Source: Ligustrum vulgare
Lineage: Eukaryota; Streptophyta; Magnoliopsida; Lamiales; Oleaceae
Direction: 5' to 3'
Assembly: GCA_963555705.1 (NCBI GenBank)
Contig: OY743188.1
Coordinates: forward strand, 27,611,383 to 27,675,382
DNA: 64,000 bases
Below, piece by piece: positions 47,120 to 59,324 of this stretch. The position numbers were made by a program, and so were the translations under genes. The notes beneath the pieces were generated by a model that worked only from the letters and a program-made list of their open reading frames with translations, was not told where the DNA came from and ran no database searches. Every line of letters begins with the position of its first letter. Positions within the stretch are counted from its first letter, which is position 1.

Positions 47120-49175
47120 TCAAACACTTCCTTTTTTGTGTACTTGATGATCATGCTTATACCTCTTGGTTTCCTTCAACTTTTTGGGCTGCCCATGTGT
47201 GCTAATAAATTTTTTCCCTATTTTAGGATTAGAGTATGCCTTAGGTACCTGCAAAATAGAGTTGACAAAACTAGGGAGGGATTTGTTAGATTGGTCAAGT
47301 GCAAGGCAAGGAACCTTGTACATTAACCTTTGTGAAAAAAAAACCTGATTTCGAGGGTGGTCTCTCATTTCTTTTTCTTTTTGTACTTAAGCTCTCTTTT
47401 TTCTGAGATTGTTCAACTCGTTTTACCTCTATTTTTTTTGAGGTCGTGGCCTCAACCCTCTTATTTTGTCCCTCAAACTCACTTTTTATTTTTATTTGAT
47501 CCTCTTGAACCTATTTAGGAGACAAAGGAGCACAAGTGATTTTTCCCACCCTCTACAAAAGGAATATTGGTTTTTAAAACCATTGTGCACCACCCTCCTA
47601 TCATGTTTCCATGGCCTCCCCAACAAAATATTCCCAACATGCATAGGCACCACATCACAAACAACCTCATCTCTATAACCCCCAATGGTAAATTTGACAT
47701 TAACCTACCTGTTCACTTTAATCTCCCACGAATTGGTCAACAATTGCAATTTATAAGGCTTAGGATGTTTAACCTTAGTCAATCCCAATTTTTCCACCAA
47801 CATTGTATGACTACATTAGTACAACTTCCCCCATCACCAACCCACAAACCTTTTTTTCCCACCAAACACCTAGTGTGAAATAGATTATCCCTTGGTTCAT
47901 CAACTTCATCTATTTTAGCTCTAGAACTCAAGACACGCCTATTGACAAGTGAGCCCTTCATAGCATAAGTCAATCCTTCCTCATCACTACTACAAGCCCC
48001 TAATATCTACTAATTTAGACATCCTTTAAAATCATCCTCCGAGCTAATTTCCCCACTATCACGCATAATCATCACTCGTTTATATGAGCATTGAGATGCT
48101 ATATGACCCGAACTTAAACACTTAAAGAAGTTAATATTCTTATCCCTAGTAGGTTGAGAATCAGAAATATTTTTACCTTTTGTTGTAGATTCCTCCCTCC
48201 CTTTCGGAACATGATCATCATTGGGTTCCCACCTTGGTTGTGATGTAGGATATGATCCAAGTAAATATCTTGCTTCCCCCTTTCAATTTAGTTGCCTTTC
48301 CACCTTCATTGCCATATGCACCATGTCTTCCAACTCTACATAGTGCTATAGTTCAATCACATTAGCAATATCCTGATTCACCCCACTCAAGAATCTAGCC
48401 ATAGTTGCCTCCCGGTCCTCCACAATTTTGGCTCTAATCATGGCTACCTCCATATCCATATGGTACTTCTCCACACTCCTAGAACTTTTTGTAAGTCCCT
48501 ACAACCTTTGGTAAATATCCCTATGGTAGTAGCATGGGACAAACCTCTTCCACATTATGGCTTTCATCTCACCCCATGTAGTCACCGGTCTTTCACCATT
48601 CCCCTCCTCCTACCCGTCAATATTTGATCCCACCAATTTATAGCATAATTAGTGAACTCCACAAAAACCAATCTAATCTTCTTTTCCTCCAAATAATTAT
48701 GGCACTCAAACATCAACTCCACTTTTTCCTCCCAATCTAAATAAGCCTTCGGGTCACTCCTCCCTTGGAAAGGTGGTATGGTCATTTTTATACTTCCTAG
48801 ATTACCATCCACTTCATCCCTATTCTCATGTCTCCTTCTATGACCCCTTTCATGCCTATCACTCCTTTCACTCCTCCTCCCCACACTAGCCATTGATGAA
48901 TGAACACTTTCCCATCCACTATCAACCACCTCTTCATCAACCCATATCCAACCCTATGATTGTTTTGCCATATTTTCTTCATTCTTATCCATTCTAATAA
49001 TCAATCTCTCAAGTTGCTCCTGTATTGTTACATTTACACCAACATCCTTTCTACCCATCCTATTCATACCTTCGGGTTGTTTGTTGTAGTTCATTTTTGA
49101 GGCTACCGACTCCCTCCTGTCCATTCCTTTGTTGTCACCAACCGATGAAGAAGATGATTCTCGATTTCCAGACAT
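47120..49175 (-). pseudogene. Gag and protease of the gag-only element
   Basis: Gag starts at 49175 (MSGNRESSSSS). The capsid part 48929-48582 reads GNLGSIKMTIPPFQGRSDPKAYLDWE and YAINWWDQILTGRRR. The zinc knuckle near 48125-48085 is FFKCLSSGHIASQC, so its first Cys is replaced by Phe. The protease piece 47973-47779 carries GDGGSCTN. 47700-47515 carries the GNILLGRPWxxD-type downstream region in degraded form, and 47368-47120 the linker before RT. Several stops and frameshifts occur. Domain order and wording parallel the gag of the Ty3 element at 22379-29341, so that lineage may have been its partner. Confidence 0.8.
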
Positions 49176-49596
49176 TGTTAGTGATCAATTAAACAAATAA
49201 ATAACCTCATGTGTTTATTTTCACTCGTATTTCACACTCAATCCATTTTCAAGAAACCAAAGAACCAACAAAAAATTCAAGAATTAGGAAAAATAATGAA
49301 AGACACGAAGAAGACAAGAAAATTTTTATTTGAGAAGATTTAGGAATATTTGGGGAAAATAATGAATTTTTGCATTCTAATTTTTTAACCCAAAAATTCA
49401 ACTAGCGAAACAAACGAAATTTAATTTGGATAAGAATTGAGTAAAATAAACAAGTTTGAATTTTTGTAGGGTTTTCAAGTGGATCAAAACTAAAAAAACT
49501 ATAAAGAACACGAAGAACACGAAAAAAAAATAAGAAAAACAAAAAAAATTCAAGAAATATCAAGAACTGAATTTGGATCCAAGCTCTGATACCACC

Positions 49597-50409
49597 TGAT
49601 ACGGTCCCCCTTGGAAAACATGATGAAAAAATGGAATAAACAAAGAAAACAACAAAAAGATCTAAATTCATCAAAACACAAGAAACAAGAAATAAAGACA
49701 ATGAATAAAAGATAGAATTTCTTGATAGGACCTTGACCCGACAATCATGACGCGATGAATCGACGATGCGGAATGAAGAACCAAGGTTTTAGAACTCCAC
49801 TAGGGTTGTCAATTTCCTTCATAAGTTCTGGATTGAAACGCCGCAAATATCCAAGATTATTTGATAAGTTCAATTGGTTGTTCTTGAAGAACAAGAAAAA
49901 TGGAATAACTCACCTTTCAAGAGAAACTCTCAATTTTGATTCAATAATAACCAAGTTGTTTTTCAATAATGAAAATAAAACATAATATAATGAAAAAGAC
50001 CTAACAACTAACCCTAGCTGCTAATGGGTCAAAATAGAGTTGAGAAATAATTAAAACTGAAAAGAAAACAAAATTCATGACATAGTTACGGCCGTAATTG
50101 CTGTTGTCACGGCCGTAAGTTGGTTCTTGTTTAAGAGTTACGGCCGTAACAACTAAACTTATGGCCGTAAGTGTTGTTTTGTTGAAATTCTTCATATTTA
50201 CCCGAGAGTGACTTACGACTGTGATCTACATGACTTATGGCCACAAGTATAATTCTGGTCCCCGAACTTACCCTCTTTGACTCGACTTGATTCGTTCGTC
50301 TTCTCGGCTCGACTCCAACTTGAAACTTGCTCCTTTTTTTTCACGTAGATTGCTGTTGTATTTCTGATAACTCAACTTCTCCTTTGATCTCCTATTTTGG
50401 ATCACATCG
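49597..50409 (-). repeat. 5' LTR of the gag-only element
   Basis: TGATACGGTCCCC to GGATCACATCG; the terminal A has changed to G. The palindrome array is at 50086-50248, better preserved than in the 3' LTR. Confidence 0.87.
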
Positions 50410-50485
50410 CACACCCTAATATTTAAAATGTTCACACATGTTCAAGAATTTAGACACATGTGCATGTGGGTTCACAATTCTAACA
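50410..50485 (-). pseudogene. Athila gag, short upstream piece
   Basis: Minus-strand frame NPHAHVSKFLNMCEHFKY followed by a stop, then the insertion site of the gag-only element. It continues the gag at 46240-45542. Confidence 0.6.
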
Positions 50486-51716
50486 TGTTCCATCATCCAT
50501 ATTTTGACTTAAACATTTAACAACAATTTATGATAATTTGAAATTTCATGTTCCTAATATTTTTAAAACTCTCTTTCGAACGGCGAACTAAAGCCCTTTT
50601 CTATATGGAATTTGACTATATTTCTATGATAAATCCAAATATATCGAAAAACATTATCGTTTTTCGAACACATTTTAAGATTACACAAAGTGTAGGGGTA
50701 TATTTTTATCTCCTATCGAACTTTGTGACAATTAATTCAAGTCCAATAATCTCCTGCTCTTTCCAACATAGAAAATTATCACAAACATCATACAACTAGT
50801 GATCAAGTACTTGGATAATAATAAAAAGCATGAAGCAAACCCATAAAAAGCTTAAATTAAAGAATAATTCAAAATATGGAATCTAGAAAACAATGCATCA
50901 TCACAATCCTAAAAATAAAATTTATCCTAGAAATGTGATTGAATATAAATTACAAGAGATATGAAAGGATGTCACCCCATTCATGTTCTTGATCCTTTGT
51001 CTTTAATCTTGAATTTGGCGTGGTTTTGTCCCTCGAAAATTTGGCAGCCCTTCGGGATGATTTTGACAAGTTGGAAACCCTTGATTCGTGCCTCAAGATG
51101 CACGCACGCACGCGCGCACAGACACACACACACACACACACACATATAGGTTCTGTCGAAACCTAGATGAAAAGAGGAGAAAAGTCACTGAAAATCGCGA
51201 ACAAGCACAACTGTGAGTCCTAGTCAGATAACTGTGCAATCACACTATTATAAACCATGCCATAACATGGTTATCGATTTTTGGTTTTGTTGATTTTTGA
51301 ACAGTTCATTCGATCGCACCATAGTAATCCATTTGATTGCATTGTTATCCGGTTAATGTGGAATTTTGAGCTTTTGACTTTTTAAAGTTGGTCCTCATCC
51401 TTTTATTGCACAACAATTCTCCATCTACTGATTGATGCAATTTAGTCCTTGAACTTCTGATTTCTCCTAATGTGATTCTTTCTTGCACTTTTCTGCCAAT
51501 TTGGCCCTTGATTAACCTCATAAACTCTTCATTTGTACAATTTAGTTCTTTTATCATCCAATTTACTTGTTTTTGCTTCTATTCCTTTGTTTTCTCAACT
51601 TTTGGATATTTCTGAAATATAAACAAACAACAATAAAATTAATAGCAAATATTCTAAAATGTTGATAACAAGTTCTATTTTTAGGATAAAAATTAGTGTA
51701 TAAAATAAACTTATCA
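50486..51716 (-). repeat. Athila-type LTR, truncated (probable 5' LTR of copy 1)
   Basis: It parallels the LTR 51719-53024 from its 'ttccatcatccat' phrase to the shared end AAACTTATCA (minus-strand start TGATAAG). About 120 bp of the LTR's minus-strand 3' end, the PBS and the gag N-terminus are missing at the 50485 junction. A CA microsatellite lies at 51120-51145. Confidence 0.65.
51120..51145. repeat. CA microsatellite
   Basis: A (CA)n run follows a CGCACGCA-rich stretch at 51100-51119, within the Athila-type LTR. Confidence 0.9.
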
Positions 51717-51718
51717 GG

Positions 51719-53024
51719 TGGTGTCACTTTTCGCTATCGCAAGTGCACGGATCGCACAAGTAAAATAAACGATGTGAGTCCGAATATCGTTCACACAGAG
51801 ATTGTGCAAATTGTATCTTAAATTAAAGATGTTAGAATTGTGAATCCACTTTGTTCCATCATCCATATTTTGACCAAATCATTTAAATGCAATCCATGAG
51901 TTTTGAAAATCTATATTCCTAATGTTCTTAAGACTCCCTTTTGGACAAGAATTAACACATTTTCCTACACACGATCCGACTATATTTCTATGACGAATCC
52001 GAATATATAGAATAGCATTAAAGGATTTGTGAATATTATTTGAGGATAACACAAAGCATAGGGGGTATATTTCTATCCTCTATCGGACTTTGTGGCAATT
52101 AATCAAGGTATAATAATTTCCTACTCTTTCGAACATAGCAAATTATCACAAATATCAACAATCATGCGTCCAAAATCATAGATGAAAATAAAAACATAAT
52201 TAATTGCATGGATCCCCATGGCAATTCGATAGCTTTTGGCATCAATTGAGCAAGTTGGGAACCCCTAATTTCGTGCCCCAAGTCAAGTATTTATAGATAT
52301 TCTCCTATAGTAGGTTACTTGGGAGATAAGAGTGCTGAAAATTGCGTCCAAATTGGTTTCCAAAAAAGTTCCAACTGAACAAGGAAATTTACCTTCGCGG
52401 GAGATCTTTTTGTCACTGCATAACATTCAGTATTTTGATCATATTTTTCTTTTCCCTTATCCGATTTAGGTGATTCAAAGTGAGTTTGAAATATAACTTA
52501 AAGAGATACAATTCTTTCTGAAATAGGATTTTCCCAATTCGAATGTTTACTGCCCCGAAATTAGGTTTCAAAGTCTGACTAAAAATCTGCCTGAAAATCT
52601 TGTGTGATTGTATTCTTGTCGTATTTCATTCCATTCTGACTTATAATTGCATCCAATTGAGTCTTATCAATCTTCAAGTATCTTATCATGATCCAAATCA
52701 ATCATTGAGTATTTGCAATTTGGTCCTTCTTCATTTGATTTGTATACTTTAGTCTCTGAACTTCTAATTTCTTCTAATTTGGTTCTTTCTTTGAATTTTC
52801 TTCCAATTGGCCCTTTGATTTTGTTCATCAACTCTTTATTTTCACACTTTAGCTCTTTTAACATGCAAATGACTTGTTTTTACTCAATTTCCTTTACTTT
52901 CTCGAATTTAGGATCATTCCTGAAATATAAACAAATAAAAACGAAATAAATAGCAAATATTCTTAAAAGAACAATTAAAATCCTACTTTTAGGATGGAAA
53001 TAAGTGTATAAAATACACTTATCA
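51719..53024 (-). repeat. Athila-type LTR (3' LTR of copy 2)
   Basis: About 1306 bp. The minus strand starts TGATAAGTGTATTTTATACAC and ends GTGACACCA. A PPT-like stretch (complement AATTTGTGGGTGT, 53025-53037) adjoins its start. The preceding LTR ends at 51716, only two bases away. Confidence 0.75.
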
Positions 53025-54569
53025 ACACCCACAAATTAGAACTATTGTTCGTCCTCGAACAAAATTAAAACGAAACTATAAAAATAAAAATGCAAATAAC
53101 AAATGTTTTTATTTTTGTTAACTCATTTACCATGTGTTTCAATAATCCAAATTGACGATTCACTTTAGAGAAGAAATATGAACAACAAAAATTATTTTCA
53201 TTCATCTGATGCTTAACTTCATTGAATGTGTGTGAACATCCATAAATCGAATGCAAACTCATGTAAAAATATGCTTGACACTGTGTGAATGTTCATGAAG
53301 AAATAAGGCCCGAATCTCATGTGGTCAACAATGATTTTCTTTTGATTTTCTTTACACTCTCATGGATGATCACAACCTTACTGTTTTTCTCTCATATTCC
53401 TAGGTCTTTCCTATTGATGTGGTTTCTAAACATGTATAAATTGTATTTTTCTACACAAGGCAGTTAGGATTTGACAAGTATTCACGACGAACCAAGAATA
53501 ATCCATCCACAATCCCACACTCCAGCATTAGGAATTTCAATCAACAAAACTTATACCATTTTCATTCCATTTTTCTTTTATTTGGACGACTTTTTCTTTT
53601 GATGTCCTTTTCTTTTACCATCTTTGTGCAGAACTTTTCATACTTGCTTTCTATATGACCCTTGTAGCGAGCTTTAGATCGATAGCTTCCAACTCAGTTG
53701 AGTTTAGGGCACCAGGTTCAGATAACCCCTCGGACTTCATTACCCATGTCATAGGCTTAAATAGAAAAGTTAAAGATGTTTTACTGTCTTTGTGTAAGTC
53801 CACTCTCCGTACGTACTTTCTAGTTGATCCCCACAGAGAGCTTTAGGTTGGCAGCTCCAAACTCAATTGAGTTTAGGGTACCAGGTTCAGAGAACCCCTT
53901 AGACTTGCTCAAGTCAAAAAGGTATTTGAAGAGTAGAATAAGACCTTCAGCATTTTTGTATTTTTATGCTGGTTGTGGTTTATTCCCGATTGATCAAAAT
54001 TCATTACACTAAAGATGCAAAATTAAAAACTTCAGACCCTCAATCCATCAATGCCTACTCATACTAACCTTTCCACCCCCATACTGCTTCTTTAGCAATT
54101 TGGTTCTACATTTCAGGTCAGGATCTAATTTCTTAAGGTTTGAATTTTTCAGTCAATTCTATTAAATTTAAGTTCACAAGTTGTCCAAATGTCTAACTAA
54201 AGCACAAAAGTCAATTCAAATTATATCATAGGCAATAAATAAATCAACAAAAATTTTCAAATTTTTTCAATATTTATGGTTTTTCCAATTTTCCAATTTT
54301 TTATGAATTTTCTACCCCAAAATCGAATAAATGTGTAAATAAAAGTACATGAATGAGATTCCCACCCCCAAACTAGAAGTATGCATTGTCCTCAATGTAT
54401 TCCAAGAAATAATAAGCAATTAAAGATTAATAAGAGGGGTCAAGTACTTCCTGGATTTGGAGAAGCGGTGTTCTCATTTTGAAGCTTTTATCTTTATGTA
54501 TCTTGGATGATTTGACCCTTTTTCATGTTCTTCATGTTTGATCTAATATGTTTTCTCATTATGTTCCAT
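53025..54569 (-). other. Athila copy 2, 3' internal non-coding region
   Basis: It starts with the 'caacaccca.aaattaga.ctattg.tcgtcctcgaac' phrase typical of Athila-like PPT regions. It contains a ~170-bp direct duplication (53655-53760 and 53824-53925) around the shared phrase 'gagtttagggcaccaggttcaga.aacccct'. No protein is encoded. The CACTA element interrupts it at 54570. Confidence 0.6.
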
Positions 54570-54586
54570 CACTACAAGAAAGCGGA

Positions 54587-55017
54587 GCAATAGGGGCGAC
54601 ATTTTTGGGACGACAATTATGTCTCCCCTACAGATGATATACCTTTAGGGACGACACGAAATAGTCGCCCCTATAACTTCAAAGACCTATAGGGGCGACA
54701 TATGTCGCCCCTATAGGTGACTATGTCGTCTCTATAGCTTCATTTTTTTAGCAGGAAATTTTCCCACATTTTTTAATAAGTTTGGGGGCGAGAATCTTGT
54801 ACTGCAGGGGCGATATATGTCACCCCTATAGAGTAAGAACCTATTGGGGCGACTTGTGTCGCCCCAATAGACTTATATTATTTTTGCGGGAAATGGTCCC
54901 GCTTTTTTTAAGACTATAGGGACGACATATGTCGCCCCTATAAAAATAAAATTTTAGCTGCAAATTTTGGCGCCTTTTTTAATCTGTAGGGGCGACATAT
55001 GTCGCCCCTATAGATCC
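54587..55017. repeat. Left subterminal repeats of the CACTA
   Basis: About seven copies of a palindrome with consensus GGGGCGACATATGTCGCCCC, usually flanked by TA, occur with single-base variants. TnpA-type proteins bind such subterminal motifs in En/Spm. Confidence 0.9.
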
Positions 55018-55525
55018 AAACTTTTTTTTTTTTATGATTCACTCAGACTTTTGTCCTCGACATTTTCGCTTTTCGTGCCTCTCATCAACACAACCAAACT
55101 TGAAAGTAAAAAATCGAATCCAAGCACTGTTTGGACATTTGGTAAGCCATTTAAACATGTTTCTATTAATTTTTGTAGATACAATTAGTGTTTAATAAAT
55201 ATTAGTTATTTTACAAGTTTTAGTGTATACACTGCATTTGTATAAGAAACTTAGAAAATCGTTTAGAGATTAGTTTGTAAATCAAAAAACTGCAAACATT
55301 GTTGGAAATTTTTAGTTTACAAATTGATTTTTGAATTCTCCTATTTTTGGAGAATTTTTCATTGATATGCGAGATAATGAATTTTGTTCATTTTTCTATT
55401 GTTGCATACATACTTTTTCTATGTAATTCTCGGCAACATCCCTAAGTTCTCTCAGTGTGGACTATATTCAATAATAGATTACATACTTAGGAGAATTTAC
55501 GGGAGATGCTGCCAAAATTTATATG

Positions 55526-55569
<44 letters not shown>

Positions 55570-55724
55570 AAAAATGAACAAAATTTATTATTTCACATAT
55601 CAATGATGAATGTTTAGGTGAACTACTTTTTTATTTGACGTGGAGTGATAAGGTGAACTTAGAACATTCACGTCACTCAAAATTATCACATAATATACAT
55701 TATTATTCTTGCAGGAAATCGGAG

Positions 55725-58040
55725 ATGGAAATTGGTAAAAGCTGGACAAATGTTAGAAATCGAAAGTCTCAAGAATTCTTAATTGGTTTGAAAGCTTTTA
55801 TAGATATGGCGAGACCACTTGTAAATGACCGAGGGAGGGTTAGATGCCCGTGTAACAAATGTTTAAATGGGTATACCCATGATTTGGAGACTGTTGAATA
55901 TCATATACGTCGTAATTGTTTTGTGGCGAGCTATGTCACATGGATTCATCACGGTGAGATCGAGAGTCAACATGGAAATGCAGATCTAAGGGATGAGGGG
56001 ATAGGTTCTAGAGATCAGGTGATTGACGAAATGGCCAATGTTATGGATGAGATAATCGAGAATGAGTGTGATGCTTTAGGTTCTGATGTCCAGTACGATC
56101 AACTATTTGAGGCTCTTCATTCAGAACTATATCCTGGAGTTTCTTCGTTCTCTTCTTTAAACTTTTTAGTGAAATTGATGCATCTGAAGGTGGTGAACAA
56201 GTGGACAAACAAATCTTTTGATGATCTTTTACAACTTTTGAAGCTCGCCTTTCCAAACATGAACCTCGTGGATTCTCACTATGAAGCCAAGAAGATGATG
56301 ACGAAGTTGGGCCTGGGTTACCAGTCTATTCATGTTTGTAAGCATGATTGTGCACTGTTTTGGAAAGAGCACGCAGATAAGCAAAATTGTCCCGTGTGTA
56401 AGGAAAGTCGTTGGATTCACAATGCTGGAAGAGGTTCAAGTAAGAACGTGCCACACAATGAACTGAGATATTTTCCCCTGACACCTAGACTTAAGCGTTT
56501 ATTTGGCACTAAGGAAATAGTAAGACTTATGAGGTGGCACAGTCCAGGTAAGTCTAAGGATGAAGACGAGATGCAGCATCCTGTAGACGGGAAGGCATGG
56601 CGAGAGTTCGATGAGAAACATCCTCAGTTTGCAAGTGAAATTAGGAATATCTGACTGGGACTGGCCGCAGATGGTTTCAATCCTTTTGGCAACATGAGTC
56701 AGGCATATAGTACATGGCCGATAGTTATGACGTGTTACAACCTACCACCTTGGCTATGCATGAGATCAGAGTATCTAATGTTGACTCTATTGATTTCGGG
56801 ACCTAAATTACCTGGTAAGGACATGGATGTGTTCTTGTGACCCTTAGTGGATGAGTTGAAGGAGTTGTGGTCCACTGGTATTGACATTAAGGGTGCTGCA
56901 ACAAAAAATCGGAGCCTATTCAATATGAGTGCCTCATTGTTGTGGACAATTAACGATTTTCCAGCTAGAAGTAGTTTATCAGGCTGGAGCGGTCAGGGAT
57001 ATAAAGCATGTCCTACTTGCGGTGAGGACACACCTTCAATGTGTGTGATTGGGAACACAACTTATGTAGGTCATCGACGCTTCCTGGCAACCAGACACCA
57101 TCTTAGGAGCAACTTGCACTTCGATGGAAAGAATGAGCAGAGGTCTCCTCCCCATAGGCAGACGAATGCAGATATTTTAGCACAGTTGAGTCGTGTGGGA
57201 CCAAGTATTCCAAGGAAACACCCTAGCTATGAGGGCGCTAGAAGGACAAGAAGTGTTGATGAACTAAATTGGAGGAAGAAGAGTATTTTTATGAGCTGCC
57301 ATATTGGTCTGCCACTGAGCTGAAACATAATATTGATGTTATGCATGTAGAAAAGAACGTATGTGATAGCTTGCTAGGCACAATGTTGGATGATCATCAC
57401 AAATCAAAGGATACTGTTAATGCTAGGCGGGATCTCATGGAGTTGGGGATAAGGAGTGAGTTGCATCTGTATCAAAGTGGGAACAAGTTCATAAAACCTG
57501 CTGCACGTTACACATTGTCTCCTACAGATCGTCGAAAGTTTTGCAACTTCATCGGATCAGTAAAGTTTCCTGACGATTTTGCCTCTAATTTGAAGAAATG
57601 TGTGCATCGAATGAATGTCGCATTACTGGGTTCAAGTCACACGATTGTCACATTATAATGCTGAGGTTATTTCCTATTGGTTGTCGTGCATACTTGGACA
57701 ACACAATCTCAAAGACAATCATTGAGCTATGTACTTTCTTCAGGCAGTTATGTGCCAAGAAACTAAAAGTTAGCGACATGATGGCTGCTCAAGAGCATTT
57801 GATACTAATCATGTGCAAGTTGGAACAAATCTTCCCTCCAGCATTCTTTGATATCATGATTCACCTAGTAATGCATTTTCCTGAGGAGGCAGTACTCGGT
57901 GGTCCGGTATACATGAGATGGATGTATCCCATTATAAGATAACTTAAGAAATTGAAGGAGTACGTTAGAAATCGAGCGAGGCCTGAGGGTTCTATAGCAG
58001 AAGGGTATGTCATTGACGAGGTGCTTGAGTGCTTCCACCT
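55725..58040 (+). pseudogene. TnpD / tnp2-family transposase, decayed
   Basis: The start is probably the ATG at 55725 (MEIGKSW), downstream of a splice-acceptor-like TTCTTGCAG at 55705-55713. Residues from here form the transposase-associated domain, with the zinc-finger-like CPCNKC and an HIRRNCF stretch. The tnp2 core follows: KHDCALFWKEHADKQNCPVC at 56340-56400, then ADGFNPFGNMS at 56668-56700, then LKHNIDVMHVEKNVCD at 57320-57370. DUF4218 ends it (57661-57942, EQIFPPAFFDIMIHLVMHF, GGPVYMRWMYP). TGA stops at 56652-56654 and 56838-56840, frameshifts near 57285 and 57600, and another stop near 57942 break it. After about 58035 (ARPEGSIAEGYVIDEVLECF) the normal C-terminus is replaced by unrelated DNA. 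Confidence 0.87.
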
Positions 58041-59324
58041 AGTGGCCACTGCCCTACCACCAAACCACCACCGGTTCACTCACCACCACCACCACCTCCA
58101 ATTTTCTGGCCGGCATCTCCATTCTAGTCACCTCCCTCACCACTCAAGCACTTTCCAACGTGATTGCAGGTACTTCCTTTTCCAATCGTCCTCCAAATTT
58201 ATGTTGATTGGGATTGTACTCATTATTTCTGCGTTCGTTTTCTTGTGGGTGTTTTTCTTTTTGACTTTATTTTCAATATTAGGTATTAAACAGGGACTTT
58301 ATTATGTAAAAATAATTTTAGTGCTATTTAGTTTTACAGTCTAGTCCAATGATTTCTTGTTTTTATACTTATGATTTGCAACAAGCTCTGACACTGGTTT
58401 TTGTGGAGACAAAGAAGGGATTCCGTGTTTTTATTTTGGGCATCATCCTTTTACATAAACTGAGGTAACAATATGCCGAAGTTATTCTCTTTTGTATTCA
58501 AAAGTCAATTGGGAATTTTGTACTTCTATATAATTTGGAGCTGAACATGTGCTAAAATCATGTTTATTTTTTTTTTTTTTTTTTTGGTATATAAATCAAT
58601 TGGGAGTTCGTATTTTATTTTGAATGCTCATCTGCCAAAATCATCCGTTTTTGTATGGAAGTCAATTGGAAATTTTATATTTATATTTTGTGCATCATTC
58701 TTGTATGTAAAATGAGGTTGCCATTAGCAAAAATCATTGCTTTGTAACATTTAAGATTTTTGTGTACTCATTTTCTATGATGTATTTGATCGGTTTTATC
58801 GTTTTACTGTTTTTCTTTTATCTTGAGGTTTGAGCTCACAGTTTTGTATTTTTTCCCCTTTAAATGTACTGGGATTGGATTATACCACATGGTGTAATAG
58901 TAATTAGCAGTGAATTGGGTGTTTATGGATTCCAATTTATGCAGCTCAGTCGGTCACCAGAAACAGACGTGATCTCTTTAGATTCCAATAACACCGAGGT
59001 TAGATCAAGGCCTGAAGAAACTCGTGAATTTCTTTTTTTTTTTGGTTTCAATAATCAGCTCTGCCTTGTATACTTTGTAACTGGCATAGCCTACATGTTT
59101 GCCATATTCTTTCCACCTAGTCATGCCCAATTTGTATGCTGCCAGATCTTATTCATCATCAAGTGAATGTTATATAGCTTTTATTTCATTTTCGATTTAT
59201 TAAAAAAGAACTAGTTTTACAACTTATTTACAAGACCTCACCCAAGTAAACATTTATCTCAACTTTTAAGAAACATGAATAAAAGACCCCTCAATGATCA
59301 GATATAAGATGCATCAACAAGTAC
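58041..59324. other. Acquired non-transposase DNA in the CACTA (unidentified)
   Basis: TnpD homology stops abruptly here. A C-rich ORF-like segment (58041-58158) ends in a donor-like GCAG|GTACTT. A T-rich, intron-like stretch follows. A 54-bp open segment bounded by TGCAG and GAG|GTTAG lies at about 58944-58997 and could be a small exon reading LSRSPETDVISLDSNNTE. I do not recognise either. The region may belong to the same donor as the exon at 59325 or to another. Confidence 0.4.

Larger units (their letters stand above)
46241..50409 (-). mobile_element. Gag/protease-only LTR element (TR-GAG-like)
   Basis: The 4169-bp element has LTRs at 46241-47067 (3') and 49597-50409 (5'). The PPT is at 47068-47080 (complement CAACAGAGAGGGGA) and the tRNA-Met PBS at 49583-49594. 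The TSD is CACAT/CACAC, one mismatch. The ~2.5-kb interior holds gag, protease and the start of the pol linker only; RT, RNase H and integrase are missing. Terminal-repeat elements with only gag are known in plants. LTRs belong to the same family as the solo LTRs at 19872 and 44595. It is inserted in the Athila gag. Confidence 0.87.

Noticed and set aside
54587..55017. CRISPR-like array of short repeats
   Set aside because: The repeats are irregularly spaced palindromes at both ends of a CACTA transposon in a plant genome; they are subterminal transposase-binding repeats.
58944..58997. Small exon LSRSPETDVISLDSNNTE as a second captured gene
   Set aside because: It is bounded by AG and GT and open in one frame, but it is only 54 bp and resembles no protein I know; it is kept as unidentified acquired DNA.
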